Shown: positions 22,858-29,584, numbered from the stretch's first letter. The stretch is 33,660 nt of DNA from Nitrososphaerota archaeon (GCA_027887005.1 JAPCJI010000012.1:1-33660), one strand, 5' to 3'. Notes: generated by a model not told the origin, from the sequence alone. Numbers and translations: made by a program.

Positions 22858-24093
22858 TCATCTGTAGTTCTTCCACTTCGACCCGGCTGCCTTGGGACGG
22901 TGCTTGAACTTGTCTCCCCCTCTCCTTGGGCCGCGCCGCCACTGGTGCCGGTCCTGCCTTTCCACGATTGGGACGTGCCTTTCGTCGTTGGGCCTGAGAG
23001 GCTTGATGGGCGCCTTGGCCATGCTCTGAATCCTAGCGAAGTCGGCGTTCTCGTCGCGGCTTACGAATGTGAATGACTTGCCCAGGTCCCCTGCCCTCGC
23101 GGTCCTGCCGACCCTGTGGAGGTAGACAAGCGGGTCTTCGGGGACGTCGTAGTTAATGACACAGCCGACCTGCCTGACGTCTATGCCTCGTGCGGCAACG
23201 TCCGTGGCGACCAAGACGTCTGCCCGGGAGGATCGGAACAGGCCCATCGAGTGGTCTCGCTGATTCTGGCTCAGGTCGCCGTGCAGCTGGGCCGCGTTGA
23301 TGAATCGCCGGTTCAGTTCCTTGGCGAGGCGTATGGTTCCGTACCTAGTCCGGCAGAAGATTACTGTGCTTCCGTGGTTCTCCTTCTTCAACAGAGAAAG
23401 GAGAAGGTCCAGCTTCTGGTCCCGCTCGACCCGGGCGTAGAACTGTTCGAGGGTCGCAGCAGAAGGCTCGTCTTCGTCGATGAGAATGTGCTCGGGGTCC
23501 TTCATGTACCGCCTTGAAAGTTCAACGATCTTCCTAGGCATCGTAGCCGAGAAGAGGCTGAGCTGCCTGTCGTCGGGAGTGCCTGAGAGAATGTAGTCGA
23601 CGTCGTCGATGAAGCCCATGTCCAACATCGTGTCGGCCTCGTCGATCACGACGAACCTGACCGCGTCGAGTTTGATCGTTCCGCGCTCGAGATGGTCGAT
23701 CAGCCTTCCTGGAGTTCCCACGACAACCTGCACTCCGCGTCTAAGGGCGTCCAGCTGAAGGTTCATCGACTGCCCTCCGTAAATCGTAACGCCCCTTATT
23801 CCGGTGAACGCTCCGAGTCTCCCGAGTTCCTCGGTGATCTGGACCGCAAGTTCTCGTGTCGGGGCGAGGACCAGCGCCTGGACCCTCCTGTCGTGCGGGT
23901 CGACTGCGTGAAGGAGCGGTATGCCGAAGGCGGCCGTCTTCCCGGACCCTGCCTTGGCCTGGGCGACGACGCTGCGGCCAGCCAATAATGGGCCTATTGC
24001 CTTCTCTTGAATGGGGAAGGGTTTGCGATAGCCGACCGAGTCGACTCCCTTCTGTATGGCACTGCTTATTTCCAGTTCGCTGAAGCTTTCCAA
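22858..24093 (-). CDS. DEAD-box RNA helicase
   Basis: 411-residue superfamily 2 helicase. In order: Q-motif PFPIQEKAI near residue 25, Walker A AKAGSGKT near residue 46, PTRELA near residue 78, GG near residue 105, TPGR near residue 125, DEAD near residue 150, SAT near residue 182, then the second RecA domain with TDVAARGIDV near residue 295 and HRVGRTARAG near residue 325. The C-terminal tail (RHQWRRGPRRGGDKFKHRPKA) is Arg/Lys/Gly-rich, an RNA-binding tail. Likely a cold-shock or ribosome-assembly helicase as in other archaea. A TATA box lies about 105 bases upstream, implying a leader of about 80 bases. Confidence 0.96.
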   Translation of the reverse strand: MESFSELEISSAIQKGVDSVGYRKPFPIQEKAIGPLLAGRSVVAQAKAGSGKTAAFGIPLLHAVDPHDRRVQALVLAPTRELAVQITEELGRLGAFTGIRGVTIYGGQSMNLQLDALRRGVQVVVGTPGRLIDHLERGTIKLDAVRFVVIDEADTMLDMGFIDDVDYILSGTPDDRQLSLFSATMPRKIVELSRRYMKDPEHILIDEDEPSAATLEQFYARVERDQKLDLLLSLLKKENHGSTVIFCRTRYGTIRLAKELNRRFINAAQLHGDLSQNQRDHSMGLFRSSRADVLVATDVAARGIDVRQVGCVINYDVPEDPLVYLHRVGRTARAGDLGKSFTFVSRDENADFARIQSMAKAPIKPLRPNDERHVPIVERQDRHQWRRGPRRGGDKFKHRPKAAGSKWKNYR

Positions 24094-24196
24094 TTTCTTT
24101 CTCTTTTCCTACAAAGTCAGAGTCACAGAATCAGTCAGTCCATGCCGCTGAATCGTTGACGCAGAATTGCAGCTGAAATCCGTCGCCTTTTCCCCC

Positions 24197-24205
24197 GTAT
24201 ATAAG
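24197..24205 (-). promoter_or_regulatory. TATA box upstream of DEAD-box helicase
   Basis: Minus-strand CTTATATAC is the best TATA match in the window. It predicts a transcript start near 24172 and a leader of about 80 bases before the helicase ATG at 24093. Such a leader would be long for this genome; I see no clear hairpin or C/D-box RNA in it. Apart from this promoter the 184-base gap 24094-24277 shows no gene. Confidence 0.5.
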
Positions 24206-24277
24206 CATCTTGAGCGACTTCGAGTAATTCGTCAGGGCGCACCTTCGACGCGCCTTGACAACCAGCCTTGGATGCAT

Positions 24278-24793
24278 CTAGTTGATTACTGATGCGGTCA
24301 CGTACAAGTTCCCTCCCAGTAACTGCACCCCATATTCAGGGAGCGGGGCAGGCGCGGGTCCGCCGAGAACGGTCCCGTCGCTGGGGCTGAATGTAGCGCC
24401 GTGGCAAGGACAGTATATTGACGAACCGCCGCCATATTGAACGGTACACGGTGCGTGCGTGCAAGTGGAACTGAACGCTCTCCATGTCCCATTGACATTC
24501 ACGAGAATCGAGTCACCGTATGCGGGGTGAGTGAAGTAAGCAGACGTCCTCCCGTTCAGGGCGCTCGAGGGGCCAATGAGAACGTACCCCGGAGGCGCGG
24601 AGGTCTGCTGCTGTGTCTGTGTCCTGGAAGATGACTGGCTGACCGACTGACTTTGGGTGGTAGGCAGTTGGTAGGTCTGGTCTCCAGACCCTGCCCTCGC
24701 GAGAAATTCGACGACCGATACGGCTCCAGTCGCCACGAGGGCAGACGTGACCACCATTCCTCGGATGAATTCTCTTCTGTTCATACTCTGCAT
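24278..24793 (-). CDS. Tat-exported Rieske [2Fe-2S] protein
   Basis: 171 residues. The N-terminus MNRREFIRG followed by a hydrophobic segment (VVTSALVATGAVSVVEFLA) is a twin-arginine signal/anchor. A Ser/Gln/Thr-rich linker (about residues 45-75) leads to the Rieske domain: CTHAPC and CPCHGA about 20 residues apart give both cluster Cys, both His and the two disulphide Cys. It would sit on the outer face of the membrane, as in bc-type complexes. ATG 24793 follows GGAG by 2 bases; ATG 24784 (MNRRE) is equally possible. The gene lies 5 bases after a putative haem b membrane protein, its likely electron partner. Confidence 0.9.
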   Translation of the reverse strand: MQSMNRREFIRGMVVTSALVATGAVSVVEFLARAGSGDQTYQLPTTQSQSVSQSSSRTQTQQQTSAPPGYVLIGPSSALNGRTSAYFTHPAYGDSILVNVNGTWRAFSSTCTHAPCTVQYGGGSSIYCPCHGATFSPSDGTVLGGPAPAPLPEYGVQLLGGNLYVTASVIN

Positions 24794-24798
24794 AACTC

Positions 24799-25335
24799 CT
24801 AAGCGAGCATCTTGCCGACATGGCGCGTTGCAAACACAAAGACCACGCCAGCCGTGACCGCAAGCGCAGCTGTCGCTATCCACACTGGCAGGTTGAAACC
24901 GGAGCCGACCGCGTGGACGGTCATCAACGCGATCGCCGCAAGGGTCATCGAGCCGTGGTAGAAGCGGGCTTCCCTGAACCTTTGGAGATAGGCTGTTCCG
25001 GTGAGACCCAGGAACAGCGCCGCGGCAACAGCGACGTAGCCAAGAAGTATTGCGTCGTTGATAGGATAAGTAATGAAATAAGCGACGTGGATGATGACGA
25101 AGAGGCCACCAAGTAGGGCGACGATGGTGTGACCTTTTCTTATGAGTTTGAGGTTGCTCAGATGGAGGCGACGACTTCTGCTCCGAAGTCTTCTGATGCG
25201 GCTCCCCGAATTCAGTGGCCCTCTAAGCAGGCGTTTGCTTATCAGCGGGTTTCTGTTTCTTATGAGGACGACGCTGAAGGCGACTAGGGCCAGAGACAAG
25301 TATCCGAATCCGTCTCCAAGGGTTAGTATGAACAA
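24799..25335 (-). CDS. Five-helix membrane protein with two bis-His pairs, putative haem b protein (cytochrome b-like)
   Basis: 178 residues with about five hydrophobic helices: residues 4-25, 69-90, 95-117, 127-145 and 150-170. Between helices 1 and 2 is a very basic loop of about 40 residues (GSRIRRLRSRSRRLHLSNLKLIRKG). Helix 2 carries His69 and His83, helix 4 His127 and His141: both are H-x13-H, the spacing with which cytochrome b holds two haems across the bilayer; ferric-reductase-type proteins have a similar pattern. It is much smaller than cytochrome b/b6 (about 215 residues or more) and no quinone-site PEWY is seen. Start TTG 25335. It lies directly upstream of the Rieske gene. Haem binding is inferred from spacing only. 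Confidence 0.7.
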   Translation of the reverse strand: MFILTLGDGFGYLSLALVAFSVVLIRNRNPLISKRLLRGPLNSGSRIRRLRSRSRRLHLSNLKLIRKGHTIVALLGGLFVIIHVAYFITYPINDAILLGYVAVAAALFLGLTGTAYLQRFREARFYHGSMTLAAIALMTVHAVGSGFNLPVWIATAALAVTAGVVFVFATRHVGKMLA

Positions 25336-25519
25336 TCGACTTTACTCGCGATTTGATGCTCCGAACGTTTCTTGCCGGAGCGCGCATCGTGTAGGCTGAG
25401 ACTCCGCGTCGAGAGAGATCCGGTTCAGGAAACACATCTTTGGCTTGGATTCATTCTTGGCTTAATCATTATTGTGGTACAATCATCTATCTTATCGCAT
25501 GCATCTGTCCCTCCCGCGT

Positions 25520-25822
25520 CTATTTGCTGACTACCAGCGCAAGGAAGAAGAAAAGCAGTATGGCAAGATCCAGAATAATGATGATTACTTGCTCAGTCCC
25601 GGACCCGAAGACAAGTGCGAGTTCATCTAGCTCTCTTATCAGGGCCTGGACAGCGAAAAATCCGAAAGCGACTGAGACGAAGAGCAACCTTCTCAGATTC
25701 GTCCTTCGGTATGCCATTAGAGAAATTGCCAGAAGCGTGATGGCGAAAAGTGCGACGACTAGGTTTAGCGATTCATACAGCTCGACTTCGTTGATATCTA
25801 AGAGGAGGAAGAAAGGTACCAC
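25520..25822 (-). CDS. Small three-helix membrane protein, unknown
   Basis: 100 residues, three hydrophobic helices: about 18-36 (LNLVVALFAITLLAISLMA), 45-62 (LLFVSVAFGFFAVQALI) and 78-98 (IIIILDLAILLFFFLALVV). The inner loop YRRTNLRR is basic and the DELALVFGSG stretch is acidic. No named family is certain; small membrane proteins of this shape often follow a winged-helix regulator in archaea. Start GTG 25822, 6 bases after the upstream regulator's stop, so the two are co-transcribed. The region 25336-25519 beyond its stop shows no gene and probably holds the promoter of the haem b-like gene. Confidence 0.7.
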   Translation of the reverse strand: MVPFFLLLDINEVELYESLNLVVALFAITLLAISLMAYRRTNLRRLLFVSVAFGFFAVQALIRELDELALVFGSGTEQVIIIILDLAILLFFFLALVVSK

Positions 25823-25828
25823 TCGCCA

Positions 25829-26458
25829 TCAGTACTCCTTTCCTTCGTCGCCCGAGAGCGCGAGAACCATGTCCGCAAGCCTACTGGACCATTTCTCCCA
25901 CGCGCTTGGGTGATAGTTCTCCATGAAGATCAATATCTCAGCCGTGTTGCCCAGGACCTGATAGGCCACAGTCCTGCCCTTTTGTTCCTTTTGCAATATT
26001 CCTAACTCTACGAGCCTCTTTATGTGCCAAGAAATCGTGGGCTGGGAGACCTGCAAAATCAGGGCTAGCTCTTCTTGGCTCGTATTCGGGTTTTGTATGA
26101 CGTTAAGCAAGACTTCTCTCGCGGTCTCCTGTGAGAGGACGCCGAGGAGCTTCTTCTGCGTCTCTCCGAACAGATCGCTCGGGTAGAAGAGCTTGTACAG
26201 TCCACGTCTCGAGGAGTTGACCCTACCCTGGTTCTCGAGCTTGTACAGGTGGTACTGGACGTCACCCGTGGCAAGGCCCAGTTCCCGCCCTATCTTCCTG
26301 AGGTGTATCCCAGGGTGCGTCTTGATGTAATCGTAAACCTTGCTCTGTGTGGTCTGAGGAGGGGTCGTGCGTTCAGGCCTGTAGGAGCGACCCTCCCCTT
26401 CCTCGTCGCCCTGGGCCAACGACTGGCGCCTTGTATCCAAGATAAGCAATGGGAGCAA
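25829..26458 (-). CDS. Tandem winged-helix transcriptional regulator
   Basis: Up to 209 residues with two winged-helix units. The first is about residues 38-90: SKVYDYIKTHPGIHLRKIGRELGLATGDVQYHLYKLENQGRV; the second about 110-165: REVLLNVIQNPNTSQEELALILQVSQPTISWHIKRLVELGIL. Recognition helices are GDVQYHLYKL and PTISWHIKRL. This double MarR/ArsR-like build is common in archaea. No metal-binding cysteines are visible. Several TTG starts are possible (26458, 26449, 26440); a TATA-like TTTAA at 26476-26480 favours one of the last two. It probably controls its own operon with the small membrane protein and perhaps the redox genes beyond. Confidence 0.85.
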   Translation of the reverse strand: MLPLLILDTRRQSLAQGDEEGEGRSYRPERTTPPQTTQSKVYDYIKTHPGIHLRKIGRELGLATGDVQYHLYKLENQGRVNSSRRGLYKLFYPSDLFGETQKKLLGVLSQETAREVLLNVIQNPNTSQEELALILQVSQPTISWHIKRLVELGILQKEQKGRTVAYQVLGNTAEILIFMENYHPSAWEKWSSRLADMVLALSGDEGKEY

Positions 26459-26548
26459 TTTGGGTTGCGGCCATCTTTAAGCCTGTTTTTGTGGAAATCA
26501 CGACGCTCGGCAAGGAGCCTTGGTCATGGAGAGGCGCCCTGGCCGGGA

Positions 26549-26563
26549 GTTTCGTCAATAGAT
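26549..26563 (-). other. tRNA-Asp intron 2 (T-loop, position 59/60)
   Basis: 15 bases inside the T-loop. The central helix is TTCG/CGAA, 3-base bulges are AAA and ACT, and the short inner hairpin is TC/GA around TATT. Cutting after the second base of each bulge restores the canonical loop TTCGAAT. Confidence 0.88.
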
Positions 26564-26584
26564 TTCGAACCCGGGTCGCCGCCG

Positions 26585-26604
26585 CTCTGCCTGGCGTTTG
26601 CCGT
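26585..26604 (-). other. tRNA-Asp intron 1 (position 37/38)
   Basis: 20 bases. The central helix pairs anticodon-loop CTGT with intron GCAG; bulges CAA and AGC are cut after their second base, leaving loop CTGTCAC. The inner helix closes with GGC/GCC around an AAAC loop. Confidence 0.85.
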
Positions 26605-26665
26605 TGACAGGGCAGCATACTGACCTCTATACTACCAGGGCGTCGGTGCACCCCGCTTCTCCTCA

Positions 26666-26676
26666 GTTATTTAATC
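26666..26676 (-). promoter_or_regulatory. TATA box of tRNA-Asp
   Basis: Minus-strand GATTAAATAAC, 25-35 bases upstream of the first tRNA base. Confidence 0.55.
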
Positions 26677-26702
26677 TCGAAGGCGTCGACGGCGTTCGGG
26701 CC

Positions 26703-26837
26703 TCAGATCTTCGTGAAGAAGTTCTCCGGGTGGTCGAGGGGCTTCGCGGGGTGCTTGTGGTGGCTTCCGCACCTGCCCAGGTGCCGCCTGTACTTCTTTT
26801 CGCTGATCAGCTTGCCGCACTTCGGACAGATGGGCAT
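26703..26837 (-). CDS. 44-residue zinc-finger miniprotein
   Basis: Small open frame, ATG 26837 to TGA 26703, beginning MPICPKCGKLISEKKYRRH. It shows CPKC at residues 4-7 and His19...Cys24 (RRHLGRC), a CCHC/C2H2-like finger, followed by a His-rich tail (SHHKHPAKPLDHPENFF). Rich in basic residues; probably binds nucleic acid or a protein partner. It begins 4 bases after the stop of the DHDPS/KDG-aldolase-family gene on the same strand, so it is likely co-transcribed. Codon-like composition, an ATG start and an intact finger support a real gene despite its size. Confidence 0.7.
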   Translation of the reverse strand: MPICPKCGKLISEKKYRRHLGRCGSHHKHPAKPLDHPENFFTKI

Positions 26838-26841
26838 CGTG

Positions 26842-27753
26842 TTAACGATCCTGCCAGAGTCTCATTGGAGACAGGTCCCTCATGACCTTTTTCGCTGCGG
26901 ACACGTCTAGCGGAAGAATTGGAGGTCGCGGCGACCCACAGTCGATTCCCCTCTTGCGAAGGACTTCGTAGTAGGCGGGTATTGGACCTGCCGAGGTCGC
27001 ATCCTTGATTTTCAATAGGACCCAATGGGCTGCAAGAGCTGCCTGGTAGTCTCCTTCTCGTTGGGCGACCACGAGGGCTTTCATCGCCTCCGGAAAGGCG
27101 TTCGCTCCTCCCGAAACAAGACCGGCTGCGCCTATCATCAAAGCGAACAGGGCGTATTCCTCGGTTCCGTTCATTACCGTGAAGCCCTCCGGGACAGATT
27201 CGATGATCTCCTGCAGTTGCAGGAAATCCCGGGAGGAATCCTTGATTCCAGAGATTGTGCCTGTCTTGGCCATGGAGGAAACTACTGAAGGCCTGAGGTT
27301 GTTCCCTGTGAACTGTGGGATGTTGTAGGCGAACAACGGAATGCCGATTGACCTCGATATGGCTTCGAAGTGCTTGACCGTCGCGTTCTCTCCCGGTTTG
27401 TAGTAATATGGGGTCAGGCTTGCCACTGCGTCGGCTCCTATCCTTTCAGCGTGCTTGGCGAGTGCGACCGTCGAAGCAGTGTCGGCGGAGCCCACTTGGA
27501 CGATGACCGGGACCTTTCCGGATGCTTCCTTGACTACGGTCTCGGCCACCTGTTTCCTTTCATCCACGTTGAGCATGGGCCCCAGTCCTGTAGTGCCACA
27601 TGGGTAGAGGCCGTCCACTCCTTTGTCAATCTGGAAGCGCACCAGGCGCGCCAGCGCGCGGCCATCGACACCGCCATTCTGGTCGAACGGGGTGAGAAGA
27701 GCGGTGACAAGGCCTCCTACCTTCTTCTGTCCTCTCAAAGTGTCTCTGGTCAT
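26842..27753 (-). CDS. Dihydrodipicolinate synthase / 2-keto-3-deoxygluconate aldolase family enzyme
   Basis: 303-residue class I (Schiff-base) aldolase of the DapA/NAL family. Seen: LVTALLTPFDQNGGVD, the carboxylate-binding GTTGLGP near residue 55, YYYKPGE, the Tyr-bearing AYNIPQFTG near residue 140 and catalytic Lys in GIKDSS near residue 170. GTTGLGP and the C-terminal GSPRPPILPLD resemble archaeal 2-keto-3-deoxy(phospho)gluconate aldolases more than DapA (GTTGE), so sugar-acid cleavage is at least as likely as lysine synthesis. ATG 27753 is supported. The 44-residue zinc finger follows 4 bases downstream. Confidence 0.88.
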   Translation of the reverse strand: MTRDTLRGQKKVGGLVTALLTPFDQNGGVDGRALARLVRFQIDKGVDGLYPCGTTGLGPMLNVDERKQVAETVVKEASGKVPVIVQVGSADTASTVALAKHAERIGADAVASLTPYYYKPGENATVKHFEAISRSIGIPLFAYNIPQFTGNNLRPSVVSSMAKTGTISGIKDSSRDFLQLQEIIESVPEGFTVMNGTEEYALFALMIGAAGLVSGGANAFPEAMKALVVAQREGDYQAALAAHWVLLKIKDATSAGPIPAYYEVLRKRGIDCGSPRPPILPLDVSAAKKVMRDLSPMRLWQDR

Positions 27754-27784
27754 TGGCCAGGGACTGGAAACTTAGGTGTTTCTG

Positions 27785-27879
27785 GCGCCAAGCAGTTCTG
27801 GGGCGACACCTTCGGCATGGTCACTGACAAGTTCGGTGTCCACTGGATGGTCAACGTCACCGCTCAGCCTCAAGGGTAG
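27785..27879 (+). pseudogene. C-terminal remnant of a PhnB-like VOC-family gene
   Basis: About 31 codons reading AKQFWGDTFGMVTDKFGVHW and on to VN plus a short tail and TAG. This is the characteristic C-terminus of PhnB/3-demethylubiquinone-like VOC proteins (FWGxxFGMxxDKFGxxWMVN). The rest of such a gene (about 110 codons) is absent: upstream the DNA belongs to the start of the aldolase-family gene on the other strand. The frame is open upstream only as antisense. It lies in the 145-base gap between two minus-strand genes. I read it as a decayed or truncated gene left by a deletion or rearrangement. Confidence 0.7.
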
Positions 27880-27898
27880 TCGACGTCTAGAAAGGACC

Positions 27899-28783
27899 TT
27901 AGACCGCGTATCCTCGGCTCTGGAAGAACTTTCCCGCCGCCATCCGCTCATCCCGCTTGAATCGCTTGAAGTCCCCGCGAATCATTCCAGGCATGTGTTG
28001 GGCGAGTAGTTTCTGCGAGACCGTCTGGTAGAATTCCTTGCAGACTGCTATGCCCCTGAGGACTTCGGCATCGTCGGAATAGACTCCATCCTCCTCCATC
28101 TCATATCCCATTGCTGCCAGTCTTGCGATAAGATTCGAGAAATTGCTGCCTGGGTCACGGATGGCAGAGATCCTCGCTTCCGAAAGGGTGATCGTTTCTG
28201 GTCTTGACTCCCGGATGAATCGGACCACGCTGGACATGGACTGGAGCACCCCAGGCCCGGCCCCCCTGATCTGGGTGTAGCACTCTTTCTGCATCTCCTG
28301 GATGTAGTCCACGTCCAGGTCGAGGACCCAAGGTCCGGCCTTGAGGCCGAGTGCAAGGCCCGACAGAGGTCTTGGGGGGCTTTCGTAGAGCTCGATTCCC
28401 AGGGTACGCTCCAGGAATTCGGCTACCGAAGCGATGGATTCTCTCTGATCACCCAGTCTAAGCGACGCGGGAAGTCTTGATTCTACGTCCGCGGCATGCC
28501 TCGCGAGCATCAGATGAGGTATTGCGATGATGAACCTAGGCTGGAACCTATTCGTCTGCGTCCTTCGTTTCGGAATCCGAGGGCCTTCCGGGATTCTTCG
28601 GAAGGCTGTATGTGCACCCGTCCGGGCAGCGATGGACCTGAGCTTCTTGGGGTATAGCTTCTCGTCTCCTCCTAGAGAGACGTCGAGGTGCGAGTCCAGG
28701 CTGACAATCGTGTCGACAGGGTGTCCGAGCTTCTTTATTGTAGCTGGGACTTGTGAATGTATGCTGTGGATGATTGCTCGCAT
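27899..28783 (-). CDS. Arginase-fold / UPF0489-like hypothetical protein
   Basis: 294 residues. TIVSLDSHLDVSLGG near residue 26 and WVLDLDVDYIQEM near residue 152 recall the metal-binding DxHxD and DxDxD strands of ureohydrolases and UPF0489 proteins. The middle (RESIASVAEFLERTLGIELYESPPRPLSG) and the SEARISAIRDPGSNFSNLIARLAA helix are not diagnostic. If the fold is right the active site is only partly like arginase. The tail FQSRGYAV is short. ATG 28783 with a TATA-like GTTATACC about 36 bases upstream. Function open; I would annotate as a probable metal-dependent hydrolase at low certainty. Confidence 0.5.
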   Translation of the reverse strand: MRAIIHSIHSQVPATIKKLGHPVDTIVSLDSHLDVSLGGDEKLYPKKLRSIAARTGAHTAFRRIPEGPRIPKRRTQTNRFQPRFIIAIPHLMLARHAADVESRLPASLRLGDQRESIASVAEFLERTLGIELYESPPRPLSGLALGLKAGPWVLDLDVDYIQEMQKECYTQIRGAGPGVLQSMSSVVRFIRESRPETITLSEARISAIRDPGSNFSNLIARLAAMGYEMEEDGVYSDDAEVLRGIAVCKEFYQTVSQKLLAQHMPGMIRGDFKRFKRDERMAAGKFFQSRGYAV

Positions 28784-28816
28784 CTTCCGTTGCCTCGCTT
28801 ATTTGCTCGAATGCTG

Positions 28817-28824
28817 GTATAACG
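28817..28824 (-). promoter_or_regulatory. TATA-like element of the UPF0489-like gene
   Basis: Minus-strand GTTATACC, about 34-41 bases before ATG 28783, in the 81-base gap. Confidence 0.4.
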
Positions 28825-28864
28825 GTTCCGTCGGTCAGAGGACGGAAGGGCGTAGATAGGGTGC

Positions 28865-29254
28865 TCACAGATCGGTCTTGAACAGCTCAATCCAGATTCC
28901 GTTCGGGTCCTCGACATAGGCCCACCTGCTCTTCTCAGTCTTGATGTCGTCCCTCAGCCTGTAGCCAAGCTTCTTGGCCCTTTTCAGCGCCTTGTCAAGG
29001 TCCTTCACGCCGAACGCAAGGTGGTCCAGCCCTTCTCCCACGACGTACTTTGTGTTGAACGGACTGTCGGCGTCGTAGTGGTTTAGCTCAATGCCGACCT
29101 TCATTTCTTCGGACTCCAGGTAGGCGATGTCTCCCTTTGACACCTCGATTCTGGTATGGCCTTTGTCCTTCATCCCAAGGAACCGCGTGTAGAAGTCTAG
29201 GGATTTCCTCATGCTCTTCACCCTGATTCCGACGTAGGTGAACTTGGACTTCAA
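28865..29254 (-). CDS. VOC-superfamily (glyoxalase-like) protein
   Basis: 129 residues with the paired beta-alpha-beta-beta-beta units of the VOC fold: KFTYVGIRVKSMRKSLDFYTRFLGM and LDHLAFGVKDLDKALKRAKKLGY, ending WAYVEDPNGIWIELF. Of the four usual metal ligands, the first His (normally xHVGIRV) is Tyr6 here, while a Glu in GIELNH, the His in DHLAFGV and the Glu in WIELF remain. It may therefore bind metal differently or not be a glyoxalase I. ATG start; nothing else is in the operon. Confidence 0.85.
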   Translation of the reverse strand: MKSKFTYVGIRVKSMRKSLDFYTRFLGMKDKGHTRIEVSKGDIAYLESEEMKVGIELNHYDADSPFNTKYVVGEGLDHLAFGVKDLDKALKRAKKLGYRLRDDIKTEKSRWAYVEDPNGIWIELFKTDL

Positions 29255-29365
29255 GGCAGGTCGGAGAGGTCGTCCATCCTAATAAGCGAAGAAGGCACCC
29301 GTAGCCATTGAGATGCGGCACCGCTTCTTCTTGGACCTCGCTTCCCAAGTGATTCATGACAGATC

Positions 29366-29503
29366 TTGACGAAAGAGATCCTTCTCGGAACTACGACCGT
29401 CGGAAAGGGTGGAATGACGAAAGTCCCTGAAGAAGTGATGGGAGTGTTGAGCCTGGAGCTGAAGCAGGGCGAAAGATCCAAGCTGCTGTGGACGCCGACC
29501 TAA
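29366..29503 (+). CDS. AbrB/SpoVT-like small DNA-binding protein
   Basis: 45-codon frame from TTG 29366 to TAA 29503. LLGTTTVGKGGMTKVPEEVM followed by GVLSLELKQGERSKLLW matches the swapped-hairpin AbrB fold (T-V-G-x-x-G-x-x-x-x-P-x-x-V-x-x-x-L-x-L-x-x-G). AbrB-type domains bind DNA as dimers, often as autoregulators or antitoxins; no toxin gene is beside it. The frame is closed upstream by TGA 29357, so TTG is the only start that keeps the whole domain. Confidence 0.6.
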   Translation: MTKEILLGTTTVGKGGMTKVPEEVMGVLSLELKQGERSKLLWTPT

Positions 29504-29543
29504 GTAAACACCGATTTATCTTAGACAGAGGAAGAAGTAAAGG

Positions 29544-29553
29544 TCTATATACC
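29544..29553 (+). promoter_or_regulatory. TATA box of the 29585 regulator
   Basis: TCTATATACC lies 32-41 bases upstream of the TTG start, with an AT-rich surround. Confidence 0.55.
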
Positions 29554-29584
29554 ATATCTTCCTGGGGAGTATAGGCCCATTTAC

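Larger units (their letters stand above)
26535..26641 (-). tRNA. tRNA-Asp(GTC) with two introns
   Basis: 107-base gene giving a 72-base mature tRNA. Acceptor strand 26641-26635 (GCCCTGG) pairs with 26542-26536 (CCAGGGC), discriminator G at 26535, no encoded CCA. D-arm 26632-26617; anticodon stem CTGCC (26615-26611) pairs with GGCGG (26583-26579, one G-U); the spliced loop reads CTGTCAC with anticodon GTC at 26608-26606; T-stem CCGGG/CCCGG with spliced T-loop TTCGAAT. Intron 1 (20 bases, 26585-26604) is at position 37/38 and intron 2 (15 bases, 26549-26563) at 59/60; each forms a bulge-helix-bulge with two 3-base bulges and a 4-bp central helix. A TATA-like element lies 25-35 bases upstream. 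Confidence 0.93.

Noticed and set aside
24094-24172. Several CTGA strings suggesting a C/D-box guide RNA in the helicase leader
   Set aside because: No convincing C box (RTGATGA) at the proper spacing, so no C/D pair can be drawn.
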